Notes: a model not told the origin generated them from the letters alone. DNA of 23,811 nt from CAZDDY01 sp964504455 (GCA_964504455.1 CAZDDY010000005.1:1-23811), one strand, 5' to 3'. Counted from the stretch's first letter, positions 1 to 7,946 are shown. Program-made: numbers and translations.

Positions 1-1
1 A

Positions 2-184
2 TATTACGAATTAAAAGATTCCTTGGCAAGTACCTATTTTCATCCAAAATTAAAATGATATACTCATAACAAATACCATTTGCATGGCAATAGTACAATC
101 CCTTTCTGGGAAAAAAGGTGCGACAAGATCAAATTGGAGACCTTCTTTGCAAAAGAAGATTTCCCGAACTCCTTACAAATTTAA
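2..184 (+). pseudogene. Possible 3' end of an unrecognised plus-strand gene, interrupted by TGA
   Basis: Frame 2 from the window edge reads a protein-like sequence (YYELKDSLASTYFHPKLK), meets TGA at 56-58, then reads on in the same frame for about 40 codons (including FWEKRCDKIKLETFF) to TAA at 182-184. A terminator with its T tract on the plus strand follows at 241-271, which supports a plus-strand transcript ending here. I do not recognise the family. The gene may simply end at the TGA and the rest be chance, or it may be a decayed gene. A competing ORF at 84-218 in another frame (44 aa, very basic) looks less protein-like. Confidence is low because only the last part of the gene would be inside the window. 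Confidence 0.3.
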
Positions 185-240
185 AATTAAAGCGACGCAC
201 CCTAAACAAATCGCTTAGACAACAAAGTACAAAAAATTAT

Positions 241-271
241 AATAGGAACCCTCACAGGTTCCTATTTTTTT
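241..271 (+). terminator. Rho-independent terminator
   Basis: A perfect 10-bp stem (AATAGGAACC at 241-250, GGTTCCTATT at 257-266) with a 6-base loop is followed by T through 271. The T tract is on the plus strand, so it best terminates a transcript entering from the left edge. The stem and loop also contain the last codons and TGA stop of the minus-strand gene at 252-716, and the minus strand beyond the hairpin is also T-rich, so it may work in both directions. Confidence 0.8.
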
Positions 272-716
272 GACTTTGCACTCTTTTTTCTTTTCCAGGG
301 TACCAGTGTTTATACTCAAAGATACTTATCTTATCAAGATGATAAGAAGGATCTTTGTATTGATACAATTTTGAAAAATCATCTTGTGTAAAATAAAAGT
401 AACGCTCATGTAAAAACGCAAATGTAAATAGCCCATTGTGCATTATTACCTTGATGTCACATCCATCCATTGCACATGCATATGCAACTTCTATCATTCC
501 TTTTTTTATTCCTTTTTTAACCTTGCGAACGTATGTAAGTATATGCGGTGTAAAACCTATTTGTCCTTCAAGTTCCCACGGTCTTTTCATAACAGTAAGT
601 ACTTTTGCTTCTTCTCTTTGCCCTTGAAACACAATAAATCTTTGTGTGGTATGCGGCCAATTTTTTGCCGCACATTTTGGACAAAAAAGTGTCCGACAGA
701 TTGTGATATTTGGCAT
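252..716 (-). CDS. Unknown 154-aa protein with two Cys pairs, last gene of the SOS operon
   Basis: I do not recognise the family. It has a CPKC pair near the N-terminus (C12, C15) and a second pair, C81-AMDG-C86, which could together bind one zinc ion as a split zinc ribbon. The middle is basic (about residues 61-73) and the C-terminal third is rich in Tyr, Phe and Lys. No signal peptide or membrane segment is visible, so it is probably cytoplasmic. It starts 38 bases after the Y-family polymerase gene on the same strand with no terminator between them, so it is probably co-transcribed and damage-inducible. Its stop codon lies in the loop of the terminator at 241-271. The function is unknown. 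The Cys pairs are seen directly; zinc binding is inferred. Confidence 0.7.
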   Translation of the reverse strand: MPNITICRTLFCPKCAAKNWPHTTQRFIVFQGQREEAKVLTVMKRPWELEGQIGFTPHILTYVRKVKKGIKKGMIEVAYACAMDGCDIKVIMHNGLFTFAFLHERYFYFTQDDFSKLYQYKDPSYHLDKISIFEYKHWYPGKEKRVQSQKNRNL

Positions 717-754
717 GACAATCGTTTTATTTCAATTTAAGTTTATCACAAAAC

Positions 755-2008
755 CTAGAATGTCTCTCCCAGAAATGGCAATGGCAAGCCATATACATAT
801 GGATCTTTTTTTTGTCTTTCTTTTTCTTCTTTTCCTCTTTTTTGCAAAGAAGTAAAACTAGACGCAAGACTAATAGCACTAGACCCGTATTTATCACGAA
901 TACTATCTATTGCATCTAAAAGATTTTTTTTTTCAAGAATACTTTCTTGCTCACTGAATAAATCATACTGTACTTTTTCCATCCTCTGTAGTTGAAGTAC
1001 CGTGATACCAGTTGATTTATACGATTCATTTTCTCTAAAAAGAAGTTTAAAGTCCTCTTCGATATCTTTCAATATATCTTCAGGATTATGAGTAGCAAAA
1101 GATAAGGAAGAAGAACTACTCCGGTATGCTTGTGCATCATTTTTAATATAAAATTGAACACTATGTGCTAAAAGTGCATATGAACGAAGTCTGGAGCAAA
1201 TAATTTCAACATTTCTGGAAAACTCAGACCAAATAAAAGAATGCTCATTACTTTTCGTAAACGAACGAGTAGCTTGCAGGGATTTTGGAAGTTCACTTCC
1301 CTCTCCTATTGAAAATACCCGATCACCATGCAACTCTGTCCATATGTCTAACATCGGTTTAGAAAACCAATTTTTAATTTGAGAAAATGGTAAAGAAATA
1401 AATTTTCCAGCTGTTGTAATATTGCGAGCCAAAAAGACTTTCGCAAGCCTCCTGCCGATACCCCAAACACTTCCTATAGGCAATCTATCAAGTACAACTT
1501 CGATTTCTTCTTTACTACAAAGTATAAAAAGTCCATCTGGCTTCTTTGCAGATGAAGCTACTTTTGCTAAAACTTTTGTTGGTGCCAATCCAAAAGAAAA
1601 CGTAATACCTAAAGCTCTTTGCACATCGTTTTTTATTGCACTCACAAAAGACTCCCATGAACCATATTTTTTCATATCTTTTTCATCCAAGATTGCAAAA
1701 CATTCATCGATACTATATCGCTCAACAGTATCTGAAAAATTCTTTAACAGATTATAAAGCCTCCGAGAGTACATCTCATATAATTCAAAATGAGATGTAA
1801 GTATCGTTACCATAGGAAAATCACGCTTAATTTTAAATATTGGATACGCACGATGAATACCAAGTTTCTTTGCTTCAACACTCATAGCACATGCAATACC
1901 TCTGTCTTCACCCACAACAACAGGCTTACCTTTTAGATGTGGAAATCGGGCAACTTCACACGCAACAAAGAAACTGTCGCCATCAACATGTAAAATCATT
2001 TTCTTCAT
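755..2008 (-). CDS. dinB: Y-family translesion DNA polymerase (DinB/UmuC type)
   Basis: An error-prone polymerase that copies past DNA lesions. At 417 aa it is full length. The N-terminus (HVDGDSFF) carries the first catalytic Asp (D9) and the steric-gate aromatic (F14). YSIDECF carries the other two metal ligands (D101, E102). An HhH-type region with the GIGRRLAK stretch follows, then the little-finger region. A clamp-binding-like motif QYDLF lies at 347-351, with the RDKYGSSAISLAS element typical of UmuC/DinB tails after it. The tail is very basic. The gene starts 9 bases after lexA and lies downstream of the SOS operator at 2830-2847, so LexA should repress it. The motif position after the little finger resembles UmuC more than classical DinB, so the symbol is approximate. 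An alternative start is M4. Confidence 0.93.
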   Translation of the reverse strand: MKKMILHVDGDSFFVACEVARFPHLKGKPVVVGEDRGIACAMSVEAKKLGIHRAYPIFKIKRDFPMVTILTSHFELYEMYSRRLYNLLKNFSDTVERYSIDECFAILDEKDMKKYGSWESFVSAIKNDVQRALGITFSFGLAPTKVLAKVASSAKKPDGLFILCSKEEIEVVLDRLPIGSVWGIGRRLAKVFLARNITTAGKFISLPFSQIKNWFSKPMLDIWTELHGDRVFSIGEGSELPKSLQATRSFTKSNEHSFIWSEFSRNVEIICSRLRSYALLAHSVQFYIKNDAQAYRSSSSSLSFATHNPEDILKDIEEDFKLLFRENESYKSTGITVLQLQRMEKVQYDLFSEQESILEKKNLLDAIDSIRDKYGSSAISLASSFTSLQKRGKEEKERQKKDPYVYGLPLPFLGETF

Positions 2009-2017
2009 TTATAAAAA

Positions 2018-2587
2018 TTAGTACTTACGAATAACTGCTTTTACAACAGCTGCAATATTTAATGATTCTTCGGGGTAAATATTAGAAAAATCTTTGTTGG
2101 CAGGTTCAAGATACATTTTTCCATTTTTGCTTCTGAGATACTTCATCGTCCAACCACCATCTACCTCAGCAATAACGATTTCTCCTACCTTAGGTTCTGT
2201 AGTTCTTTCAACAATAACCATATCTCCATCTCTAATACCAGCATCATACATTGAATCGCCTTTGACCTTTAACATAAAACTCGCGTCATGTTTTTTAATA
2301 AGAAAATCATCAAGAGAAATAGTGTCTAAAAGACTTTCTTCTGCAGGTGTCGCAAAACCAGCTTCTACTAGACCAAGCATTTTTACTCCTCCAAGAAGTG
2401 CTGTTTCGGGAATAAGTTTGCCAAGACTATCTTTTGCAACAAGTCCTGCCTCAATCATTCTATCAACGAGTTTAGAAACAGCATTTTTAGATTTATAACC
2501 AAAAAGCTTTGCCATCTCGCTGTAAGACGGCATACGCTTTTTAGATTCGTAGAAAGAAATTAACTTTTCTTTGTAAGCATGTTCCAT
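2018..2587 (-). CDS. lexA: LexA repressor, self-cleaving SOS regulator
   Basis: Master repressor of the SOS response. At 189 aa it has both domains. Residues 1-62 form a winged helix similar to LexA (MPSYSEMAKLFGYKS, then KLVDRMIEAGLV). Residues 68-189 form the S24 peptidase domain. The Ala-Gly cleavage site is A76-G77 (VEAGFATPAEE), the catalytic Ser is S112 in GDSM, and the Lys is K149 in WTMKYL, so it should autocleave on RecA filaments. The complete DNA-binding domain separates it from UmuD. It starts 3 bases after the 62-aa gene and lies 9 bases before the polymerase gene. The only SOS operator seen heads this operon, so LexA autoregulates. No strong Shine-Dalgarno sequence is visible. 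Confidence 0.93.
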   Translation of the reverse strand: MEHAYKEKLISFYESKKRMPSYSEMAKLFGYKSKNAVSKLVDRMIEAGLVAKDSLGKLIPETALLGGVKMLGLVEAGFATPAEESLLDTISLDDFLIKKHDASFMLKVKGDSMYDAGIRDGDMVIVERTTEPKVGEIVIAEVDGGWTMKYLRSKNGKMYLEPANKDFSNIYPEESLNIAAVVKAVIRKY

Positions 2588-2590
2588 ATT

Positions 2591-2779
2591 TTAAAATAGA
2601 GCCGGAAATAATCTACCAAAATACTTTTGGCGAGTTTGTTCACGGATTCTTTGTACTATAAGCTTATGCTTACGAGATTCAGCTTGATACCGCATATCAT
2701 GCATGATTTTGTAGTCGATAACTTGATTAATGTGGGTCAATTGCTTTCGTAAGCGAGCTATATATTGTGATCGTGTCAT
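2591..2779 (-). CDS. Unknown basic 62-aa protein, first gene of the SOS operon
   Basis: A small, strongly basic, apparently helical protein (about 20 Lys, Arg or His in 62 residues), with no Cys, membrane segment or signal peptide. It is the first ORF after the SOS promoter, about 45 bases from the -10 box, and ends 3 bases before lexA, so it is probably translated from the same message. The ATG at 2779 is the only reasonable start and no strong Shine-Dalgarno sequence precedes it. The charge suggests contact with nucleic acid or another protein, but there is no recognised domain. It could be a small damage-response protein. The position in the operon is seen directly; the role is not known. 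Confidence 0.7.
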   Translation of the reverse strand: MTRSQYIARLRKQLTHINQVIDYKIMHDMRYQAESRKHKLIVQRIREQTRQKYFGRLFPALF

Positions 2780-2823
2780 AAATTATTTATTTACTAAATC
2801 TTATAAGCGACCTCGGTATGTAC

Positions 2824-2853
2824 AGTATAGGTGAACAATCGTTCACCAGTCAA
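2824..2853 (-). promoter_or_regulatory. SOS promoter with LexA operator in the spacer
   Basis: On the minus strand, -35 TTGACT (2848-2853) and -10 TATACT (2824-2829) are separated by 18 bp. The whole spacer (2830-2847) is GGTGAAC-N4-GTTCACC, a perfect 7-bp inverted repeat. Its core, GAAC-N4-GTTC, is the SOS box of Bacillus/Mycobacterium type. LexA bound here would block RNA polymerase. It drives the four genes from 2779 down to 252. Confidence 0.92.
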
Positions 2854-2858
2854 GCAAG

Positions 2859-2867
2859 TTATCCACA
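2859..2867 (+). promoter_or_regulatory. Perfect DnaA box upstream of the SOS promoter
   Basis: TTATCCACA matches the consensus DnaA box exactly and lies 5 bp upstream of the -35 box of the lexA operon. A single box can occur by chance, so a regulatory role is only possible. Confidence 0.4.
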
Positions 2868-2885
2868 GGCAACTTAAAATTGAGT

Positions 2886-3269
2886 TTAGTCTTCTTCCTC
2901 AAGCAAGGCATCTGCCTTCATTCGATGTAAAGTACCCTCTTTGTGATTAGGTGGACTATAGAGCGTATAGAGCTTTAAGGACGCTGTACTGCTTGTATTT
3001 ACAATATTGTGTGTTGTGCCAGCAGGAACAATAACTGCAAATCCATCTGAGAGCTCATATTCAATACCATTTAAAATTGCCTTTCCGGTTCCCTTCTCAA
3101 CACGAATAAACTGATCAAGGGCGTGAGTTTCCATACCAATATCTTCGTTTGGCAAAAGATCCATGACGACGAGCTGCATATGACCTGAGGTATATAAAAC
3201 CTTACGAAAATTAGTATTTTCTAAGGTAGCATCCTCAATATTTCCAACAAATGGGAGTTTTGTTTGCAT
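2886..3269 (-). CDS. Single-domain cupin protein
   Basis: A 127-aa beta-barrel protein of the small cupin family, role unknown (a metal-dependent enzyme or sugar/small-molecule binder). Cupin motif 1 is seen around E47, H49 and Q53 (GMETHALDQF, then EKGTGKA) and motif 2 around H87 (VPAGTTHNIVNT); these are the likely metal ligands. The tail is acidic (LLEEED). The reading frame extends upstream to a TTG at 3383, but that extension is hydrophobic and unlike cupins, and it would include the promoter. The ATG at 3269 fits both the family and the promoter. It is transcribed alone, divergent from the small ORF at 3338. The fold is confident; the substrate is not known. Confidence 0.88.
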   Translation of the reverse strand: MQTKLPFVGNIEDATLENTNFRKVLYTSGHMQLVVMDLLPNEDIGMETHALDQFIRVEKGTGKAILNGIEYELSDGFAVIVPAGTTHNIVNTSSTASLKLYTLYSPPNHKEGTLHRMKADALLEEED

Positions 3270-3277
3270 ATATAACA

Positions 3278-3307
3278 ATTGTACACCTTGTCTTGTGGCT
3301 ATGCCAA
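3278..3307 (-). promoter_or_regulatory. Promoter of the cupin gene, near-leaderless
   Basis: -35 TTGGCA (3302-3307), 18-bp spacer and -10 TACAAT (3278-3283) on the minus strand. Only 8 bases separate the -10 box from the ATG at 3269, so transcription should start at or next to the start codon, leaving no room for a ribosome-binding site. Confidence 0.6.
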
Positions 3308-3323
3308 ATGTAAAGAACAGGTG

Positions 3324-3329
3324 TATACT
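3324..3329 (+). promoter_or_regulatory. Possible -10 box of the 66-aa ORF
   Basis: TATACT lies 8 bases before the ATG at 3338, the same spacing as in the cupin, lysS and 9945 promoters. No good -35 box is found at 16-18 bp. Confidence 0.4.
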
Positions 3330-3337
3330 TACTGTGT

Positions 3338-3538
3338 ATGGATATGAGCAAACAACCAAATAACGACAGGCCTCTAGAAACAACGCTCTCTGAAAAAGTT
3401 CCAGAAGAACCTAAAAAAATGGCTGAGATGATAATGGAAGAAGAAAGAACAAAACTTGCAGAAAAACATGGTGTACCTAGAGAGGCCTGTTCAAAGAGAA
3501 TGGGTATTTGGTATATACACGACAAACCAGCAGACTAA
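3338..3538 (+). CDS. Small charged protein of unknown function (66 aa)
   Basis: The only plausible complete plus-strand gene in the window. The product is hydrophilic, with a long Glu/Lys-rich helix (about residues 18-44) and a C-terminal part containing GVPREAC and a Trp-Tyr pair. There is no membrane segment and no recognised domain. It is divergent from the cupin gene and ends 12 bases before the convergent end of murF. A TATACT -10 box lies 8 bases before the ATG; a second ATG two codons later is an alternative start. The length, the lack of rare features and the promoter match favour a real gene, but it could be spurious. Confidence 0.5.
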   Translation: MDMSKQPNNDRPLETTLSEKVPEEPKKMAEMIMEEERTKLAEKHGVPREACSKRMGIWYIHDKPAD

Positions 3539-3550
3539 TTTATTTTTGAT

Positions 3551-4858
3551 TTATCTTTTCTCCCACTCTTCATCTTGCCTTGCTAAAAGATCATGTGCTT
3601 TGGCTTTATCAACTAAAAATTCTTTCACAACTTTCTCTAAACGAGAAGACTGTGAGCCTTTAAACAAAATTAAATCTCCAGGTAAAATATTTTCTTGTAA
3701 GTAAGAAATGGCTTTTTCTATTGACTCAACATGGACACACTCTGCATGCTTTTTCTGTTGCATTGCTTCCTCATGAGTAAATCTTGAACGTACTCCAATG
3801 GTAAGCAATACATCAACCGCCCTAGCAGCTTGGCTTCCAATTTTACGATGTTCTTCTTCAGTAAACCTGCCAAGTTCCATCATGTCTCCAAGGACAGCTA
3901 TTTTTCGTGTTGGAACTTCCAGGTCTCTCAAGGTCTCAAGCGCACTTGAAACTGCAATTGGTGAAGCATTGTATGAATCATCAAGCAATGTTGTTTTTTG
4001 CACGCCAGAAAGAATAGTCATGCGTCCAGGTGGTGGTACAAAGGACTCTACTATTGTCTCTAATCCATCCAAAGATATATTTTTGTTGTGTAAAAATGCG
4101 ATTCCAGGTAAAAATGCGAGTATATGATTTTTATTTACGGTACCATTCAAACGAAATGTATATGTGTTTTCTTTGATGGAGACAATTGCAGACATTCCTA
4201 TTGGTTTTAGTACTCCTTCATTTTCTCCATACGTATATGAAAAAGAAACAAGCCTGACATCACTTTCTTCGTGCTCACCAAATGTTAAGACGGTTGTACC
4301 TTTCTTTTCTGCTTCTTTACGAAGATCATACACTTTTTCGTCATCACGATTGAGAATAAGAAGTCCATCTTTACCTACTGCTTTTGCTAGGGCACTTTTT
4401 TCTTCTATTACCTCTTCTTTTGAATTAAAAAATTCTATATGCACTGGTACTTCGGGAAATCGAGTAATAACTGCTACTCTTGGCTTGAGCCATTTTGTAA
4501 CACTTTTTATGTCCCCTGGTGAATCAGCTCCGATTTCAAGCACTAAGTATTTTGGATACTTTTTTGTAAAAAATGCTTGCTTAAAACCGAGGATAAGATT
4601 TGCTAACCACTCAAAGTGATTGTTCCATGCATTAGGAAGCCCGAGGATTGTAAGTGGAATACCGAACTCACTATTAAAACTTTTTTGACTCTTACGGACT
4701 TGAAAATGTGGTTGCATAAGCGCATACATAGCATCCTTAGCTGAAGTTTTACCCACAGATCCTGTTATGCCAATAATAAAAGGACGATACCTAAGAAGCG
4801 CAATCCGCGCCTCCCAAATCAATATCTTTACAACTATTTTTTTGAGTAATTCTTTCAT
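3551..4858 (-). CDS. murF: UDP-N-acetylmuramoyl-tripeptide--D-alanyl-D-alanine ligase
   Basis: The last cytoplasmic amino-acid addition in peptidoglycan precursor synthesis: it joins D-Ala-D-Ala to the UDP-MurNAc-tripeptide using ATP. Length is 435 aa. The P-loop GITGSVGKTS is at 30-39, followed by NSEFGIP. HIEFFNSKEEVIEEKS is the central-domain Mur ligase signature. DDSYNASP and LGDMMELG are MurF hallmarks, and FKGSQSSRLEKVV lies near the end. The usual MurF N-terminal UDP-binding domain (roughly 80 residues) is missing: only about 29 mostly hydrophobic and basic residues precede the P-loop, possibly a membrane-associated helix. It is last in the dcw cluster, 77 bases after ftsI. A weak AAGAAG Shine-Dalgarno sequence lies before the ATG. 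Confidence 0.93.
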   Translation of the reverse strand: MKELLKKIVVKILIWEARIALLRYRPFIIGITGSVGKTSAKDAMYALMQPHFQVRKSQKSFNSEFGIPLTILGLPNAWNNHFEWLANLILGFKQAFFTKKYPKYLVLEIGADSPGDIKSVTKWLKPRVAVITRFPEVPVHIEFFNSKEEVIEEKSALAKAVGKDGLLILNRDDEKVYDLRKEAEKKGTTVLTFGEHEESDVRLVSFSYTYGENEGVLKPIGMSAIVSIKENTYTFRLNGTVNKNHILAFLPGIAFLHNKNISLDGLETIVESFVPPPGRMTILSGVQKTTLLDDSYNASPIAVSSALETLRDLEVPTRKIAVLGDMMELGRFTEEEHRKIGSQAARAVDVLLTIGVRSRFTHEEAMQQKKHAECVHVESIEKAISYLQENILPGDLILFKGSQSSRLEKVVKEFLVDKAKAHDLLARQDEEWEKR

Positions 4859-4935
4859 TGCCTGAAACTTCTTTTATACTACTACAATTGCTGAAATCTC
4901 TCTAAGCACCAACTCTTGACCATACTTTAAATATA

Positions 4936-6648
4936 TTATCTGTCTGGAGAGATATTGTAATATGTCAAAATAGCTTCACCAACGTCAAAAACAGGCTTTG
5001 ATAGAGTCTTTGAAGCATATTCAACACCTCGCGGATTAACATTGTACATAAAAACTAAATACTTTGGTTCATACCCAGGGAAAAAAGCGTACATAGTATG
5101 CAAGTATCTATCTTCTGAATATTTACCCGTCGTTGGATCAGGAAGCTGAGCTGTTCCAGTCTTTGACCCTGCGGTGTAATGTTTGAATTTAAGTGTTCCA
5201 CCAAGTAATTCTTTATCAACAACTGTCACCATCATCCTGCGCACAATATCACTTGTTTCCTTAGAGATAACTTGCTGTCCTTTCTCATATTCCATTTTTT
5301 CAACTGTCCCATCCTCCCATCTAATCTCTTTCACAACATGTGGTGTAGGTAGATATCCTCCATTCGCAATAACAGAAAATGCTCTCACTGCCGAAATAGG
5401 TGTGACAGCAATTCCATGCCCAAATGATGCTGTGGCATACTCAACGTCTCTTGTTGCGTACAAATTTCCAATAAGGTTTTCAGCCTCTCCTGGCAAATCT
5501 ATACCTGTTTTCTCAGCAAAACCAAATCGTTCCATATATTCACGGAAGCGATTTCTTCCTAATTTTTGCATTATAAAAGTCGCACCAGTATTGAGTGACT
5601 TAGAAAGGATGGTTTGCATGGGGGTGATGCCGTAATACTTGTCTTCCACATTTCGTATTTGTTTTTTGTCTATCATAAGCGGGCCGGTATCTTTATACGT
5701 TGAACTTTCTGTTATAACACCAGCATCAAGCCCTGAAGCCATGGTAATTGTTTTCATGACTGACCCTATTTCAAAGACATCCTCGACGATTCCATTTGAA
5801 AATGCTTTTTGATTTGTTACTTCTCCATATGTATTTGGATCAAAGGATGGTGTATTTGCCATCGCAACAATTTCTCCAGTATGAGGGTTAATAATAATTC
5901 CACCAACTTTTTCAGAACTCCATGTTTCCTGCACACCCAAAAGTGCAGTTTCAAGTGTTGCCTGCATGTATGGATCAATCGTTGTGACGACATCCCCTTG
6001 TTTCTTGTTCTCATGGGTAACTATTTCTCTAAGATTTGCAAATACTTCCGCAAAAAAATTTACAGATGGAGCATCTTCTGCACCACCCAAAATTGCGTTG
6101 TATTTTTGTTCAATACCATATCGTCCAGTAAAAGTATCACCCTTGTATCCTACAAAACCTGTAATCTGGCTTCCAAGTGTTCCTCCAGGGTAAAATCGCC
6201 ATGTATCGCGATATAAAGAAATTCCTGGAAGCGATTGGGCACGTATTTCTGCTGCATCGTTTTCCGAAAGATGTATTGCAACCTCTTCATATACATCATT
6301 GTCTTTCTCTGCTCGCTCAATAAAAACTTCTTTTGAAATCTTTAAGTATGGCAAGAGAATTTGATACGCTTTTTCAATATCTAAAAGTTTTGAAGGATTA
6401 AGTGCAACTTTGTATCCTGAGACAACAGTGGCTGCAGAAATAAGTTCTTCATCTTTAGTAGTAAAAAAAATTGATCCACGAGAAAACTGAGTTCCTGGAT
6501 CAAGAACATACTGACTTTCTGCTTTGTTCTCATATTGATTTGCTCGAACAACTTGCAGAAAAAAAAGCTTGGTTAAAATACCACCACCGACTAAGATTAT
6601 TAAGATACTGACTATAAGAATTCGCTTATATAAGAAATTAGTAGCCAT
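4936..6648 (-). CDS. ftsI: Division transpeptidase, penicillin-binding protein FtsI (PBP3/SpoVD type)
   Basis: Class B penicillin-binding protein that cross-links septal peptidoglycan with FtsW. At 570 aa it has a short cytoplasmic tail and one membrane anchor (about 10-33), then the pedestal region (RGSIFF near 57) and the transpeptidase domain. The active-site motifs are all present: S296-VM-K299, S351-L-N353 and K496-T-G. GIEQKYN and HGIAVTPI are also family-typical. There is no PASTA domain at the C-terminus. The start overlaps the end of ftsL by 11 bases. It lies in a dcw cluster with rsmH and mraZ, which supports FtsI rather than PBP2; the PBP2 paralogue is at 12016. Confidence 0.93.
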   Translation of the reverse strand: MATNFLYKRILIVSILIILVGGGILTKLFFLQVVRANQYENKAESQYVLDPGTQFSRGSIFFTTKDEELISAATVVSGYKVALNPSKLLDIEKAYQILLPYLKISKEVFIERAEKDNDVYEEVAIHLSENDAAEIRAQSLPGISLYRDTWRFYPGGTLGSQITGFVGYKGDTFTGRYGIEQKYNAILGGAEDAPSVNFFAEVFANLREIVTHENKKQGDVVTTIDPYMQATLETALLGVQETWSSEKVGGIIINPHTGEIVAMANTPSFDPNTYGEVTNQKAFSNGIVEDVFEIGSVMKTITMASGLDAGVITESSTYKDTGPLMIDKKQIRNVEDKYYGITPMQTILSKSLNTGATFIMQKLGRNRFREYMERFGFAEKTGIDLPGEAENLIGNLYATRDVEYATASFGHGIAVTPISAVRAFSVIANGGYLPTPHVVKEIRWEDGTVEKMEYEKGQQVISKETSDIVRRMMVTVVDKELLGGTLKFKHYTAGSKTGTAQLPDPTTGKYSEDRYLHTMYAFFPGYEPKYLVFMYNVNPRGVEYASKTLSKPVFDVGEAILTYYNISPDR

Positions 6649-6985
6649 ACTCTCTGGTTACGTTGGTTGCAACCCGAGTAGCTCTATCTTGAAACACAAG
6701 GCTCTCTGGTTCAATAAATCCTTGGCTCTCTGCGAATTTTTCAGTTATTCGCTTTGTTTGGTTAAGATATGAAAGTTCAAGCTGGCTTATTGTTGATTTC
6801 AACTCTGCAACATGACGTTCTGCGTATCTTCTCTCAACAATAGCAAATACAACTGAGCCTACAGAATACAGATACACTGCTGCGCCAAAAATAAATAGTC
6901 CCAAAATCACAACAAAAATCTGTCTTTCTCTTCTAAAAACAATTTTATTTAAAATATTTTTATTTTGTAATGAGGACTTTTTCAT
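6638..6985 (-). CDS. ftsL: FtsL-like septum protein
   Basis: A bitopic membrane protein of 115 aa with a basic cytoplasmic N-terminus (1-22), one membrane segment (about 23-49) and an extracytoplasmic coiled coil (about 51-86, ERRYAERHVAELKSTISQLE). This is the plan of FtsL/DivIC proteins, which activate FtsI/FtsW through FtsB and FtsL. Sequence conservation in the family is poor, so the call rests on topology and on the position between rsmH and ftsI. It overlaps rsmH by 4 bases (ATGA) and ftsI by 11, which implies translational coupling. Confidence 0.75.
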   Translation of the reverse strand: MKKSSLQNKNILNKIVFRRERQIFVVILGLFIFGAAVYLYSVGSVVFAIVERRYAERHVAELKSTISQLELSYLNQTKRITEKFAESQGFIEPESLVFQDRATRVATNVTREYGY

Positions 6986-7890
6986 ACAACACTTTTTTTA
7001 AAAATTCGAAGCTTTGCACTCCGCGCTCTTTTATTGAAATCAATCTCTTCATCTTTTGGAACAATCGGTTTTTTGTATACAAGCATTCCTTCTTTTTTTG
7101 AAACCCATTCAGAAAAGATCCTTTTCACAATACGATCTTCAAGTGAATGAAATGAAATCACAAGAAATACACCACCGGGAGAGAGTACATCAAAACCGTT
7201 TCTAAGCCCTCTTTCAAGAGTGCCAAGCTCGTCATTAACTGCTATCCTAATTGCTTGAAATGTTTTTGTTGCTGGATGAATCTTTCGATGTCTATACCAG
7301 AGAGGAACCGCTTTCTCAACAATATCTCGTAGTTCAAATGTCGTTTTTATTGGTTTCCCTTCCCTTGCGAGAACAATTGCTTTAGCAATTTTTTTCGCAA
7401 ACCTCTCTTCTCCATACCCAAAGATAATATCTGAGAGATGTTCCTCTTCCCAGATATTTACAACATCATATGCATTGAAAATAGCTTTGTGGGAATCACT
7501 ATCAAGTGTCATGATAAGTGGGCTATCTGTTCTAAATGAGAAACCTCTATCATTTGAATCAAGTTGAAGACTTGAAACACCAAGATCAAAAAGTATTGCA
7601 TCAACAAAACCTATATTGCTACCCTGGAGGCATTCTTTTATGTTTGCAAATGAATCATTAAAAAGTATTGGATCTGCTCCGACATCTTTTAATTTTTTTT
7701 CAGCAACTTGTAGCGCTTCTTTGTCTTTATCAAAACCAATAACTTTTATTTTCTTTTCATGATTCAAGAAAATTTCTACTGCATGTCCCCCAAGCCCCAA
7801 CGTACCATCGAGATAGCTCCCGCCATCTTTAATATGTATTTCACGTATGATTTCATGTAAAAGGACTGGGATGTGTAGTCGTGTTTCCAT
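6982..7890 (-). CDS. rsmH: 16S rRNA (cytosine1402-N4)-methyltransferase
   Basis: Methylates N4 of C1402 in the 16S rRNA decoding centre using S-adenosylmethionine. The N-terminus has HIPVLLHEII and then the SAM site DGTLGLGGHA. DLGVSSLQLD, RGFSFR, HPATKTFQAIRIAVN, ISFHSLEDRIVK and RARSAKLR are all RsmH signatures. The ATG at 7890 gives 302 aa and matches the family N-terminus. The frame also opens at a TTG at 7908, adding six residues, which I judge less likely. It follows mraZ and overlaps ftsL by ATGA, the standard dcw order. Confidence 0.95.
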   Translation of the reverse strand: METRLHIPVLLHEIIREIHIKDGGSYLDGTLGLGGHAVEIFLNHEKKIKVIGFDKDKEALQVAEKKLKDVGADPILFNDSFANIKECLQGSNIGFVDAILFDLGVSSLQLDSNDRGFSFRTDSPLIMTLDSDSHKAIFNAYDVVNIWEEEHLSDIIFGYGEERFAKKIAKAIVLAREGKPIKTTFELRDIVEKAVPLWYRHRKIHPATKTFQAIRIAVNDELGTLERGLRNGFDVLSPGGVFLVISFHSLEDRIVKRIFSEWVSKKEGMLVYKKPIVPKDEEIDFNKRARSAKLRIFKKSVV

Positions 7891-7946
7891 CTTCTCTGTG
7901 ATACGCAATACTCTTTTACGAGCATTGCATATTTCAAAGCCTATGA

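Noticed and set aside
84..218. 44-aa basic plus-strand ORF near the left edge
   Set aside because: No ribosome site, no acidic residues and an overlap with the more protein-like frame 2; most likely chance.
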